Assembly (NCBI GenBank): GCA_017557435.1 | Contig: JAFYYR010000029.1 | Location: 186,001-250,000 of the forward strand | Source: Pseudobutyrivibrio sp. | GTDB taxonomy: Bacteria > Bacillota > Clostridia > Lachnospirales > Lachnospiraceae | Reading direction: 5' to 3' | DNA: 64,000 bases | Part shown: piece after piece, positions 53,273 through 62,080 of the stretch | Layout: every line of letters begins with the position of its first letter | Position numbering within the stretch: position 1 is the stretch's first letter | Notes under the pieces: model-generated | The model's database searches: none | Seen by the model: the letters and a program-made list of their open reading frames with translations, nothing else | What the model was told of the DNA's origin: nothing | Program-made: the position numbers and the translations under genes

Positions 53273-54034
53273 GTGAAAAGTATGAAATACAATACTATTA
53301 AAAAAATAATATATGGTGTTGCGTTTGTTGTGGTTCTTGTGATGATGTTTTTTATTCATAAAGGCCAAAAGAATGTTATGAAGTTTTTCGATGTGCAAAA
53401 GCAGAAATATGTCACTATTAGTGTTAAGGGAGATAATCCAGTAAGAGGTAACTATACTTCATTACACACCGCTGCTATTGGAAAATATGTTGATTATGGA
53501 TTTACAGAAGATATATCATTCAGAGAACCCACTTTTGATGTACAAAATATTAATGGATCTTTACCTATAGTATTTTATAACGATTCATTAAACTTGTATG
53601 GTTATATGGATATTAATGGAAATATACTTTTTGAGCCCCAGTTTTATTCAGCGGATGATTTCTATTCAGAAGGCTGTGCCAGAGTTAGAATGACTTGTTA
53701 TAACGAAGAAGGTGAAAAATATGCACACCCACGTAGTGGAGTTGTTAATCAAGGGGGGAGATTTATAATTGATCCAGCCAATCCAGATGAGTCTCCCTTT
53801 GGTTTAATAATTGACCCTAAATATGATCTTATTTTTGCTGAGTATTATAATGGTAATGGTGGACAATATTTTGTTTATAGCCTTGATGGGGAAAAAAGCC
53901 AAGAGCTAACTAGCGATGATTTTAATAATTGTGTAAATAGACATTTCCTGCAGCATATGGCAGATGATCAGTACTCAATTAATTATGATGGTTTAGATGA
54001 TTTTGTTAATCAAATAGATTTTGGAGGTCAATAA
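53273..54034 (+). CDS. Membrane-anchored WG-repeat protein, GTG start
   Basis: 253 residues. GTG at 53273 is seven bases from TGGAGA; the ATG at 53282 is too far, so GTG is preferred. Residues 11-30 are one membrane segment (IIYGVAFVVVLVMMFFIH). The body contains WG-repeat units, best seen in YGYMDINGNILFEPQFYSAD followed by DFYSEGCARVRM, and RSGVVNQGGRFIIDP. WG repeats form beta-rich binding surfaces in bacterial envelope proteins. It sits between the lipase and another membrane protein, each 20 bases or less apart, so the group from 49.7 kb is probably one operon. Function is unknown. Confidence 0.75.
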   Translation: MKSMKYNTIKKIIYGVAFVVVLVMMFFIHKGQKNVMKFFDVQKQKYVTISVKGDNPVRGNYTSLHTAAIGKYVDYGFTEDISFREPTFDVQNINGSLPIVFYNDSLNLYGYMDINGNILFEPQFYSADDFYSEGCARVRMTCYNEEGEKYAHPRSGVVNQGGRFIIDPANPDESPFGLIIDPKYDLIFAEYYNGNGGQYFVYSLDGEKSQELTSDDFNNCVNRHFLQHMADDQYSINYDGLDDFVNQIDFGGQ

Positions 54035-54035
54035 A

Positions 54036-54665
54036 ATGACATTTTTGCTTAATCTAAAAAATAAACTTTTGATTAATCCCATTTTTAATTACGCAATTAC
54101 TGTATCGATTATATTTCTTTTAGAGTCAATCAATACGCATCCAATGGTATATATTGGACAGAATGTTTTTTTTCTTTTGAATATTGCTAGGACTTGTTTT
54201 GCTGCATTAATCTGTATTCGCACAAAAGAATACAATGATATTAAAGCGATTAATAATCGTGTAAATAATGCTTCTATAATTTTTGGAGTTTTATCGTTTG
54301 TTTCTTTAACTGATTGCTTAGTTTCTGCATTTTCAACTATTTTTTCATTCTATGGATTTGCAGAGATTTATATTTGGGTTGTTATAATTGAGCACCTTTT
54401 GTTTTTTATAGGTGTATTGTTTTTGCAAATGTATAGAGATAAAGGTGTTGCTTTTTGGGTGTTGGTTCATGCTATTCAATTAACAATTTATGCTGTGATG
54501 AATATAGTTTATTTTGTTGAAAAATATCAAAGTGATAAACAGAATTGGTTTAGATATTTTATATTTACTAGTGCTATAGTGCTTATAGTTCATTTATTTT
54601 ATAGCTATGATTTAGGAATAATATATCTGCCGGATGAGGAGTTAGAAATTGATAGAAAGGATTAA
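54036..54665 (+). CDS. Multi-pass membrane protein of unknown function
   Basis: 209 residues from ATG 54036 with TTGGAGG upstream. Five to six hydrophobic helices span most of the protein (for instance YAITVSIIFLLE, IYIWVVIIEHLLFFIGVLFL, YFIFTSAIVLIVHLFYS), with a short acidic C-terminal tail. Phe/Ile/Tyr composition and helix pattern resemble the membrane part of the 845-residue protein, but I see no firm homology. It is last in the island's first block, and a terminator shared with the convergent aroA unit follows. Confidence 0.7.
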   Translation: MTFLLNLKNKLLINPIFNYAITVSIIFLLESINTHPMVYIGQNVFFLLNIARTCFAALICIRTKEYNDIKAINNRVNNASIIFGVLSFVSLTDCLVSAFSTIFSFYGFAEIYIWVVIIEHLLFFIGVLFLQMYRDKGVAFWVLVHAIQLTIYAVMNIVYFVEKYQSDKQNWFRYFIFTSAIVLIVHLFYSYDLGIIYLPDEELEIDRKD

Positions 54666-54694
54666 AAAAGCTCTATCAATTAACGATAGAGCTT
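54662..54694 (-). terminator. Intrinsic terminator of the tyrA-aroA unit
   Basis: Read on the - strand: AAGCTCTATC, loop GTTAATT and GATAGAGCTT form a 10-bp stem followed by a T run (complement of AAAAAA at 54664-54669). It lies between convergent genes and may also slow + strand transcription. Confidence 0.85.
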
Positions 54695-54716
54695 GATGAT
54701 TCGATGCTATTAAGAT

Positions 54717-55997
54717 TTATTTATTTACAATTGAGCTAAGTGTTTCAAAGAAAGTTGGGTATGAGATACAGCAGCAGCTTTCGTCGTCAAAGGTAGTTTC
54801 TCCTTCGGCTACAAGACCAGCTATGGCAAATGACATTGCAATTCGATGATCAAGATATGTTTTGATGGTAGTTCCCTTGAGACACTGACCACCATTAATT
54901 ATCATACCGTCATCAGTTGGAGTGATATCACAGCCCATATTTTTCAAATTCTCAGTGACCGTAGCGATGCGGTCACTTTCTTTTACCTTAAGTTCAGCGG
55001 CATCCTTGATAGTGGTAGTGCCATCTGCGCATGCTGCCATGACAGCAATAACTGGAAGCTCATCTATAAGAGTAGGAATGATGTCTCCTGACACTTCGCA
55101 GCCCTGAAGCTGACTTGTGGTTACATGAATATCTGCAACAGGTTCGCCACTGACAATTCTTTCGTTTAGAAGTTCGATATTACCGCCCATATCCTGAGCA
55201 ACTTTTATAATTCCAGCACGTGTTGGATTCGTATTTACGTTTTTAATTAAAACATCTGAGTTTGGACAGATGAGACCTGCAACAATAAAGTAAGCAGCAG
55301 AAGATATATCACCAGGTACTTCTATTTTTTGTCCATATAATTTTGGCCCACCAACAATTGAAGCTGTAAGACCCTCTGATTTAATATCAGCTCCAAATCC
55401 TGAAAGCATAAGCTCAGTGTGATTTCTAGAAACAACTGGCTCTGTGACAGAAGTAACGCCATCTGCGTACAATCCAGCAAGTAATACACATGATTTAACC
55501 TGTGCGCTGGCAACAGGAGAATTGTAGTGGATTGCTTTTAATGGTGCACCGCCGATTTCTAGTGGGGCGCATCCGTTATCCTTAATTGAGCGAATATGAG
55601 CACCCATTTGAGTAAGAGGAGTAATGATTCTGCCCATAGGTCTTTTCTGAATTGATTCATCGCCGTTGAGAGAAGATATAAATGGCTGACCAACAAGTAT
55701 ACCCGATATAAGACGTGTGGTAGTTCCACTGTTTCCAACGTCAAGTATCTGACTAGGCGCCTTAAGTCCGTGGAGCCCCTTGCCATGAATGATAACATGG
55801 TCTGCATCTTGTGAAATATCAATACCCATGGCTCTAAAACAACCTATAGTAGAGCGACAGTCTGCACCGTCTAAAAATCCAGTTAACTCGGTGGTTCCCT
55901 CTGAAATAGCTCCAAACATAACCCCGCGGTGGCTGATAGATTTGTCTCCAGAAACTTTTATTTCACCTTTTAAGCTATTTGCTTTTGTTATTGCCAT
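54717..55997 (-). CDS. aroA: 3-phosphoshikimate 1-carboxyvinyltransferase (EPSP synthase)
   Basis: 426 residues. It joins PEP to shikimate 3-phosphate in the shikimate pathway. Substrate motifs are GDKSISHRGVMFGAISEG near the N-terminus, LDVGNSGTTTRLISGIL with the PEP-binding loop, KESDRIATV and the C-terminal DHRIAMSFAIAGLV. The loop at the glyphosate-interacting position reads NSGTTTR rather than NAGTAMR, as in class II-type enzymes of Gram-positives. The start overlaps the tyrA stop by one base, so the pair is coupled. Confidence 0.95.
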   Translation of the reverse strand: MAITKANSLKGEIKVSGDKSISHRGVMFGAISEGTTELTGFLDGADCRSTIGCFRAMGIDISQDADHVIIHGKGLHGLKAPSQILDVGNSGTTTRLISGILVGQPFISSLNGDESIQKRPMGRIITPLTQMGAHIRSIKDNGCAPLEIGGAPLKAIHYNSPVASAQVKSCVLLAGLYADGVTSVTEPVVSRNHTELMLSGFGADIKSEGLTASIVGGPKLYGQKIEVPGDISSAAYFIVAGLICPNSDVLIKNVNTNPTRAGIIKVAQDMGGNIELLNERIVSGEPVADIHVTTSQLQGCEVSGDIIPTLIDELPVIAVMAACADGTTTIKDAAELKVKESDRIATVTENLKNMGCDITPTDDGMIINGGQCLKGTTIKTYLDHRIAMSFAIAGLVAEGETTFDDESCCCISYPTFFETLSSIVNK

Positions 55998-57097
55998 TAA
56001 TTTGTCCTCTGTCTTACGTAATAATTATTGTGTGTGAGAGTGGTCTGAGCCTTTTTCATAGCGTCCTCTGTGTAGAACTCAATTCGAAGTACACCAGGTT
56101 CAAACTCTCTATTGTGAATGATATCGATATTCTTAACACTGATATCTGCATCAGCCAGTAGCTGAAGTACTCCTACTAAAGTACCAGGCTTATCATCGAT
56201 ATCACAGTATAATTCGTAAAAGCGAATTAAAGCATTTTCTGGAATAGTAATAGAATCTCTGTAGTCCTTAGCCTTTGACCAAAGCTTAAGAATCTCGTCG
56301 GCATCAGAATCTTCGATTGCTTTTCTAAATGTCTCAAGCTCCTCTTTATAAGCATCCATGAGCTTTAAAATAGCAGTACGGTTGCTAAGGAATATGTGCT
56401 GCCACATAGTAGGAGAGCCAGATGCGATTCTCGTGATGTCCTTAAAGCCACCTGCTGCAATAGTTTTACATGTGGTCCTCTCGTCATCATTGTCCTGAAC
56501 AAGATTTACAAGGGAAGCAGCTATTACATGTGGTAAATGAGATACAGCTGCTGTAGCCTCATCATGCTCCTCAGGAGAAAGTTTGATAGGTATAGCGCCT
56601 AAAGACTTAATATAGTCACCAAACTCATTATATGTATCCTGATTCATATCTGAATCTGCAGTGAGAATATAATATGCATTCTCAAGTAGTAGAGCATCAG
56701 AGTGTTCAAGACCTGTAAGCTCAGACCCTGTCATAGGATGACCACCAATGAACTGATTTGTGATGCCAAGCTCTCTTGCAACTGCAGTAATATCTCCCTT
56801 AACAGAGCCTACGTCTGTGATGATACAGTCAGGCTTAACAACATCCTTAAGCTGGCGTAAATAATCACAGTTAATTTTTACAGGACTGCAAAGGAAAATA
56901 ATATCACACTGACCGAACTGATGGATTTTAAGAAGTCCATTATTGTCGATTAGATGCTCCTCATAAGCAGCTTCAACGGTAGACTCTCTAGAAGCTGTAG
57001 CAAGAATCTTAGTATTTGGATATTTTTTCAAAATGGCCTTAGCTATACTTCCGCCGATTAATCCAAGGCCTACAAATCCGATTGTTTTAGATTTCAT
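55997..57097 (-). CDS. tyrA: Prephenate dehydrogenase with ACT domain
   Basis: 366 residues. It oxidatively decarboxylates prephenate to 4-hydroxyphenylpyruvate for tyrosine synthesis using NAD. GFVGLGLIGGSIAKAIL is the NAD-binding fold, FIGGHPMTGSELTG and AAVSHLPHVIAASL the active-site helices, and residues about 295-366 an ACT domain (DKPGTLVGVLQLLADADISV) for feedback control. Two bases of its stop codon are followed by the aroA ATG. Clustering tyrA-aroA is usual in Firmicutes; pheA is separate at 13.4 kb. Confidence 0.95.
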   Translation of the reverse strand: MKSKTIGFVGLGLIGGSIAKAILKKYPNTKILATASRESTVEAAYEEHLIDNNGLLKIHQFGQCDIIFLCSPVKINCDYLRQLKDVVKPDCIITDVGSVKGDITAVARELGITNQFIGGHPMTGSELTGLEHSDALLLENAYYILTADSDMNQDTYNEFGDYIKSLGAIPIKLSPEEHDEATAAVSHLPHVIAASLVNLVQDNDDERTTCKTIAAGGFKDITRIASGSPTMWQHIFLSNRTAILKLMDAYKEELETFRKAIEDSDADEILKLWSKAKDYRDSITIPENALIRFYELYCDIDDKPGTLVGVLQLLADADISVKNIDIIHNREFEPGVLRIEFYTEDAMKKAQTTLTHNNYYVRQRTN

Positions 57098-57165
57098 AAG
57101 AATTATCCCCCTGTGGTTGAAGAAAATGCTAGATACACTTCAACGCTTTAAAGTAAGAATATATT

Positions 57166-57194
57166 TATATAATAGCATATATTTTCATTGTAAA
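57166..57194 (-). promoter_or_regulatory. Probable promoter of tyrA-aroA
   Basis: On the - strand: TTTACA (57194-57189), a 17-base spacer and TATATA (57171-57166), about 70 bases before the tyrA start. The AT-rich gap also serves the divergent EF-G-like gene, whose promoter I cannot place. Confidence 0.5.
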
Positions 57195-57286
57195 TAGTCT
57201 GAATATTGATTAAAATAAAATTAAGTTTTTACACAGCAAGGCGCGGCGGGGTTAAGGCGTCAAATAATTATTGGGAGGTAAGACAC

Positions 57287-59383
57287 ATGAAGGTTTTTAC
57301 TACGGACAAAATTAGAAACGTTGTGTTACTTGGTCACAGCGGGGCGGGCAAAACCAGTCTCATCGAATCAATGGCTTTTCTAGCTGGTCAGATCAGTAAG
57401 CCAGGCACTATCGAGGCTGGTAATACCATTAGTGACTATGACAAATTGGAGCAGAAAAATAAGTTTTCTATTTACACTTCTTTAGTTCCAATCATTTGGG
57501 GCGATACTAAGATTAATTTCCTAGACACACCAGGATATTTTGATTTCATCGGAGAAGCTGAAGAGGCTGTTTCTGCAGCTGATGCGGCTATTATTGTTAT
57601 TTCTGGTAAAAGTGGAATTGAGGTTGGTACAAAGAGAGCTTGGGAGATGTGCGATAAATTCAATCTTCCTAGAATGGTATTTGTAACTGACATGGATATA
57701 GATGATGCCAGCTATAGAGAAATCGTTGAGGAACTTCAGAGTTTATACGGTAAAAAGATTGCTCCTTTCCATCTTCCAATTAGAGAAAATGGAGAGTTTG
57801 TTGGCTATGTAAATGTTATTCAGCAAATGGGTAAGCGCTGGAAAGCTGATGGTACAGTAGAGCATAGCGATGTGCCAGATTACAATCAGGAATACTTAGA
57901 GAAATATCGTGAAGCTCTTATGGAATCTGTTGCTGAGACATCGGAAGAGTTCATGGATAGATATTTCGGTGGAGAAGAGTTCTCTGAGGATGAGATTAGA
58001 CAGGCACTTCGAGTAAACGTGGCATCTGGTGATATTGTACCTGTTATGATGGGCTCTAATCTTACTAATAGAGGCCAGTATACAATGCTTACTGATGTGG
58101 TTAAGTATTTACCTTCTCCAGCTGATTGTGTTATTACTGGAATTAACGCAAATACGAATGAGGTTTATGAGGCAAATTATGATTTCTCTAAGCCTAAGTC
58201 TGCTTATGTTTTCAAAACAATTGTTGATCCATTTGTAGGAAAATATTCTCTTATTAAAGTTAATTCAGGTGTATTAAAAACTGATGATTTGCTTTACAAC
58301 AAGCACAAGGAATCAGAGGAGAAAATTGGTAAGCTTTACATTTTAACTGGTAGCAAGCCAGAGGAAGTACCTGAGGTACATGCCGGTGATATCTGTGCAC
58401 TTTCTAAGCTACAGAAGGTTGCTACTACAGATTCTCTTTCTACAAAGGCTAATCCTATTCTTTATATTAGAACTCCACTTTCTGTGCCATACACTTACAA
58501 GCGATACAAAGCAAAGAACAAGGGAGATGAAGATAAAATCGCTCAGGCTATGGCAAAGCTTTGTGCAGAGGATTTGACTATTAAGGCTGTCAATGATGGC
58601 GAAAACAGCCAGTCACTTATTTATGGTATTGGTGACAGACATATTGATATGCTTGTTCAGAAGCTTAATGAAAAATATAAAGTAGACATTGAGCTTAGCC
58701 AGCCAAAGATTGCTTTCAAAGAGACTATCAGAGGTAAGGCTGATGTGGAGTACAAATATAAGAAACAGACAGGTGGTCATGGACAGTATGGACATGTAAA
58801 GATGACATTTGAGCCTTCTGGAAATATGGAAGAGCATTATAACTTTACTGAATCAGTAGTTGGTGGTGCAGTTCCTAAGAATTATTTCCCTGCTGTTGAA
58901 AAAGGATTGCAGGAAGCAGTTCTTGCAGGCCCACTTGCAGCTTATCCAGTAGTTGGTATCCACGCTAATCTATACGATGGAAGTTATCACCCAGTTGATT
59001 CTTCCGAGATGGCATTTAAAGTAGCTGCTAAGGGTGCATTCAAGGATGGTATCATGAAGGCTAATCCAATTCTTTTGGAACCTATTGAGACACTGAAAGT
59101 TGTTGTACCTGATACATACACCGGCGATGTAATGGGCGATTTGAATAAGAGACGTGGTCGTGTACTAGGCATGAATCCTACAGAGACTGGTGGTAAGACA
59201 GAAGTTCTTGCAGAGGTTCCTATGGCAGAGCTTTACGGATATGACACACAGCTTCGTTCTATGACAGGAGGTTATGGCACATTCTCTTATGAGTTAGCTC
59301 GTTATGAGCAGGTTCCATCTGACGTTCAGGCTAAGGAGGTTGAGAGAAGGGCTAATAAGCTAAAGGATGTAGAAGAGGAATAA
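57287..59383 (+). CDS. EF-G-like translational GTPase (FusA2 type)
   Basis: 698 residues from ATG 57287, eight bases after GGGAGG; an in-frame extension from 57206 lacks a ribosome site. All five EF-G domains are present: P loop GHSGAGKTS (16-24), DTPGYFDF (G3), domain IV with KQTGGHGQYGHVKMTFEP, and the C-terminal LNKRRGRVLGMNPTETGG. It belongs to the paralogous group whose P loop is GHSGAGKT instead of AHIDAGKT. The guanine-specificity motif NKxD reads TDMD (FVTDMDIDD), which is unusual. It is probably not the main EF-G. A role in stress translation or ribosome rescue is possible but not shown. It has its own terminator. Confidence 0.88.
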   Translation: MKVFTTDKIRNVVLLGHSGAGKTSLIESMAFLAGQISKPGTIEAGNTISDYDKLEQKNKFSIYTSLVPIIWGDTKINFLDTPGYFDFIGEAEEAVSAADAAIIVISGKSGIEVGTKRAWEMCDKFNLPRMVFVTDMDIDDASYREIVEELQSLYGKKIAPFHLPIRENGEFVGYVNVIQQMGKRWKADGTVEHSDVPDYNQEYLEKYREALMESVAETSEEFMDRYFGGEEFSEDEIRQALRVNVASGDIVPVMMGSNLTNRGQYTMLTDVVKYLPSPADCVITGINANTNEVYEANYDFSKPKSAYVFKTIVDPFVGKYSLIKVNSGVLKTDDLLYNKHKESEEKIGKLYILTGSKPEEVPEVHAGDICALSKLQKVATTDSLSTKANPILYIRTPLSVPYTYKRYKAKNKGDEDKIAQAMAKLCAEDLTIKAVNDGENSQSLIYGIGDRHIDMLVQKLNEKYKVDIELSQPKIAFKETIRGKADVEYKYKKQTGGHGQYGHVKMTFEPSGNMEEHYNFTESVVGGAVPKNYFPAVEKGLQEAVLAGPLAAYPVVGIHANLYDGSYHPVDSSEMAFKVAAKGAFKDGIMKANPILLEPIETLKVVVPDTYTGDVMGDLNKRRGRVLGMNPTETGGKTEVLAEVPMAELYGYDTQLRSMTGGYGTFSYELARYEQVPSDVQAKEVERRANKLKDVEEE

Positions 59384-59403
59384 TTATTATTGCTATAGTT
59401 TAT

Positions 59404-59436
59404 AAAGGGCTACCAATTTGGTAGCCCTTTCTTTTG
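59404..59436 (+). terminator. Intrinsic terminator after the EF-G-like gene
   Basis: AAAGGGCTACC, loop AATTT and GGTAGCCCTTT form a perfect 11-bp stem followed by CTTTT. Confidence 0.9.
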
Positions 59437-59439
59437 GTC

Positions 59440-59470
59440 TTGACAAATATCTTAGAAGGTATTAGAATAC
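59440..59470 (+). promoter_or_regulatory. Promoter with palindromic -10 (shared element, copy 3)
   Basis: TTGACA (59440-59445), 17-base spacer, TAGAAT (59463-59468) inside the perfect palindrome GTATTAGAATAC (59459-59470), followed by TACCC. It matches copies at 42747 and 44043 in spacing and sequence. Confidence 0.78.
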
Positions 59471-59513
59471 TACCCATATTATGGAGCTAAATTGATTAAT
59501 AAGGAGAATATCT

Positions 59514-60233
59514 ATGAAAGGCTTTATAACACGGTACCCCTTGGTTTTTGCGGGCATAATTTTATGGTTTGTTGGTATTCCATTTTTGATAATTGGATTA
59601 CTGATGGGCATACATGAAAAGAATTTTCGGGATAATGCTGTTGAAGTACAAGGTATTATTGAGACTATTGCAATAGATAGACATGGAGATGAGACGGATT
59701 ATGATGTTTTTGTCGCTTATGATTATGATGGTTATGACTATTCCAATGTAAGGATTAATTCATATTCAAGTGCTATGTATGAGGGAGCAGAGATTACATT
59801 ACTTGTAAATCCAGACAATCCTAGAGAGGTTGAAACTGAAAATGCAGGTATCATTTTAGCAGCTGTTTTTGGCGGTATGGGCTTTCTTATTACGCTAATT
59901 GGCTTGATTTTATTCATTATTTCAGGTTCGAGAAATAGACGTAATAAGAATCTTATGGAAACAGGGCAGCATGTATATGGGGAAATTGAATCTTTGGAGA
60001 GAGATACCTCAGTCACCATTAACGGAAGACATCCCTATAGAATTTATTGTAAATATCAAGATCCTAAAACAGGTTATATTTACAAATTTAAAAGTAGAAT
60101 TTTAGATTTTAATCCAAATGATTCTTATAAAATTGGAGATCAAATAGGTATCTATTTAGAGCCTGGTAATTTTAAACATTATTATGTTGATGCCGTAGAT
60201 AAAATGGCTGATATGACTTTTGATTTTACTTAA
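59514..60233 (+). CDS. DUF3592-like membrane protein
   Basis: 239 residues. Two membrane helices (about 10-31 and 110-135) flank an extracytoplasmic domain with DYDVFVAYDYDGYDYSNVRI and ITLLVNPDNPREV, the pattern of DUF3592 proteins. A second, similar beta segment follows the second helix (GEIESLERDTSVTINGRHPY; GDQIGIYLEPGN), so the fold looks duplicated. It is the first gene of the unit driven by the third palindromic promoter, with an AAGGAGA ribosome site. Function is unknown. Confidence 0.72.
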   Translation: MKGFITRYPLVFAGIILWFVGIPFLIIGLLMGIHEKNFRDNAVEVQGIIETIAIDRHGDETDYDVFVAYDYDGYDYSNVRINSYSSAMYEGAEITLLVNPDNPREVETENAGIILAAVFGGMGFLITLIGLILFIISGSRNRRNKNLMETGQHVYGEIESLERDTSVTINGRHPYRIYCKYQDPKTGYIYKFKSRILDFNPNDSYKIGDQIGIYLEPGNFKHYYVDAVDKMADMTFDFT

Positions 60234-60263
60234 AATATGGACTTAATTAATGGAGAATAATTT

Positions 60264-61157
60264 ATGAGACGAAAGATTTTTTACTTGTTGGCAACGCTAT
60301 TTTTATTTTTTACTATGACACCTTTTGACAGCCAGGCTACTGAAGTGGACACAGTAGAAGATGCTGAAGAAAATATGGATGAAGATGATTTTGTATTATC
60401 TAAGTTTGGTATAGAAGCAAGCTTCCCTGAAAAATACAGATATATCTATGATGAGAATCAAGGATACAGAGATGAGGCTCTTGACATTGGTATTCACACA
60501 AATGAAATTACATCAACAATAAAAGAAAATAATATGTCTTATGATGCTTTTTATATTGATGATGAAGGTTATTTAAATGAAGCATACATGTCATATGATA
60601 TGCAATTTGGTACTTCTTTTGATATGAAAGAAGCTTCTGAGGATGAATTGCAAGATTTAATAAAACAGATGGAAAAAAATTCTTCTATCTCTGCACTTTA
60701 TGGAGTTTCATCTGAGTATATTGATACTTACCGTACTAATGATGGAGAAGTATATCTTTTGTATGATATGGAAAGCCAAAGGGAAGAAGGGGGCTTTCGT
60801 TCAGCCTGCTATTTTACACTTGTAAATGGCAGTAGTTATTATTTTTATTTTAGATCCTACAATCCAAATACTTTAATTGATGATTTGATTGAAGAGGGAA
60901 AAGTATTTTTAGAGGGCGTTAAATTTACATGTAGAGCTGAAAAGATGGAAAATACTGAAGACAGTTCTACTGATGTATCTGATTCAAGCAATTCTACTAA
61001 TACCTCTAACATAATTACAGGACCAAAAACTAAAGTACCAAAGACAACTAATAGATCAATTTCTTCTCGTATTATTGGCCGTGCTGCTGGTGTTGGAATC
61101 ATGGCAGCTATAGGCTTTTTGGTAAATGCAGTGAAAAGAAAAAAGAATGATAAATAA
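60264..61157 (+). CDS. Secreted protein with C-terminal membrane anchor
   Basis: 297 residues. A signal peptide (FYLLATLFLFFTMTPFDSQA) is followed by an acidic stretch, then a domain starting FGIEASFPEKYRYIYDEN and ending YYFYFRSYNPN. A Ser/Thr-rich linker (about 230-260) leads to one C-terminal helix (IIGRAAGVGIMAAIGFLVNAV) and a basic tail RKKNDK, so it should be anchored with the domain outside. The next gene is a paralogue with the same order of elements. No enzyme motif is seen. Genes at 59.5, 60.3 and 61.2 kb are about 30-45 bases apart and form an operon. Confidence 0.75.
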   Translation: MRRKIFYLLATLFLFFTMTPFDSQATEVDTVEDAEENMDEDDFVLSKFGIEASFPEKYRYIYDENQGYRDEALDIGIHTNEITSTIKENNMSYDAFYIDDEGYLNEAYMSYDMQFGTSFDMKEASEDELQDLIKQMEKNSSISALYGVSSEYIDTYRTNDGEVYLLYDMESQREEGGFRSACYFTLVNGSSYYFYFRSYNPNTLIDDLIEEGKVFLEGVKFTCRAEKMENTEDSSTDVSDSSNSTNTSNIITGPKTKVPKTTNRSISSRIIGRAAGVGIMAAIGFLVNAVKRKKNDK

Positions 61158-61202
61158 TAAGTGCTGAGTTTGTAAAAATGATAGTGAAATAGGAGAACAG
61201 TT

Positions 61203-62015
61203 ATGAAAAAGAGTATTATGCTTTCAATGGTATTAGCAACTGTGCTTGCAGTGGGGCATTCCACTGTTTCTAAGGCTGCTTCAGGAGTTGAACTTAATTA
61301 TGAGAATATAGGTATATCAGTTACTCTTAGCGATAAGTACAACTATGTATACGATGCAGACAATATTTATGGAGATGATATTTCTGAGTACGGCATCAAT
61401 CCTGATACATTTGTAAAGAAAATTAAGTCTACACCAGAGGCATATTTTGTTGCTTTGTATGTGGATGATAATAATTATTTTAGAGAGTCTGGCTTGAAAT
61501 TTTTTGAAGGTGAAGAGAAAATTGGTCATTTGAAGGACTATTCAAAAGAAGAAGTTGCTGAATTAGCGGAAAATAGTTCTAAGGAAAGTGAAGAGTGGGT
61601 AGGAAAGTATGGCATAAAAAGCGTTGAATACAAAGATATCTTCTATACAGAGGGTGGGTTGCCATATTTCCAGACTATAATTACCGGAACTAATGAACAG
61701 GGCGATTATACTGCTGGATGTTTATATACCATAGCTAATAACAACTATTATTATTTCTATACTCGTTCTTATGCCCCTTCGGTGGATGCAGATTCAGTAT
61801 TAAAGGATTCACAGGAATTGGTTGAGGGTGTTGAGATTACATACGATAAGACCATTAAATCCAATGCCAACATTTCTGGAGGCATAGATTGGGAACAGGT
61901 AGGCGCTAAATCTGCATATGGAGCAGTTATTGGTGCTGTAGTAGGTGGTGTTGGAGTTAGATTTGGCAGAAAGATTAAAAAGAATAAGGTAAAAAATACT
62001 GTGGAGAAAGCATAG
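61203..62015 (+). CDS. Secreted protein with C-terminal anchor, paralogue of the preceding gene
   Basis: 270 residues. The signal peptide (MKKSIMLSMVLATVLAVGH) ends near SKAAS. The external domain aligns with the upstream gene: IGISVTLSDKYNYVYDADN versus IEASFPEKYRYIYDEN, and NNYYYFYTRSYAPS versus SSYYFYFRSYNPN. A C-terminal Gly-rich helix (YGAVIGAVVGGVGVRFG) with small-residue packing motifs and a Lys-rich tail anchors it. Its linker is shorter than in the paralogue. Function is unknown; tandem paralogues suggest a two-subunit surface assembly or diversification. Confidence 0.75.
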   Translation: MKKSIMLSMVLATVLAVGHSTVSKAASGVELNYENIGISVTLSDKYNYVYDADNIYGDDISEYGINPDTFVKKIKSTPEAYFVALYVDDNNYFRESGLKFFEGEEKIGHLKDYSKEEVAELAENSSKESEEWVGKYGIKSVEYKDIFYTEGGLPYFQTIITGTNEQGDYTAGCLYTIANNNYYYFYTRSYAPSVDADSVLKDSQELVEGVEITYDKTIKSNANISGGIDWEQVGAKSAYGAVIGAVVGGVGVRFGRKIKKNKVKNTVEKA

Positions 62016-62033
62016 TGTCTATTTGGGATTATT

Positions 62034-62061
62034 AATAAACCTGCCATATGGCGGGTTTATT
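62034..62061 (+). terminator. Hairpin after the 61.2 kb gene, possible terminator
   Basis: AATAAACCTGCC, loop ATAT and GGCGGGTTTATT form a 12-bp stem with one G-T pair. No long T run follows, and the ribosome site of the next gene is only about 12 bases further, so read-through into that gene is likely. Confidence 0.5.
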
Positions 62062-62080
62062 CCATATTATGTAGAGGAGA

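Noticed and set aside
57206-57286. N-terminal extension of the EF-G-like protein
   Set aside because: The extension is basic and unlike EF-G starts; GGGAGG is placed for ATG 57287.
60857-61264. 135-codon - strand frame across two surface-protein genes
   Set aside because: It spans an intergenic gap and the anchors of two + strand genes; its hydrophobic content is the complement of these.
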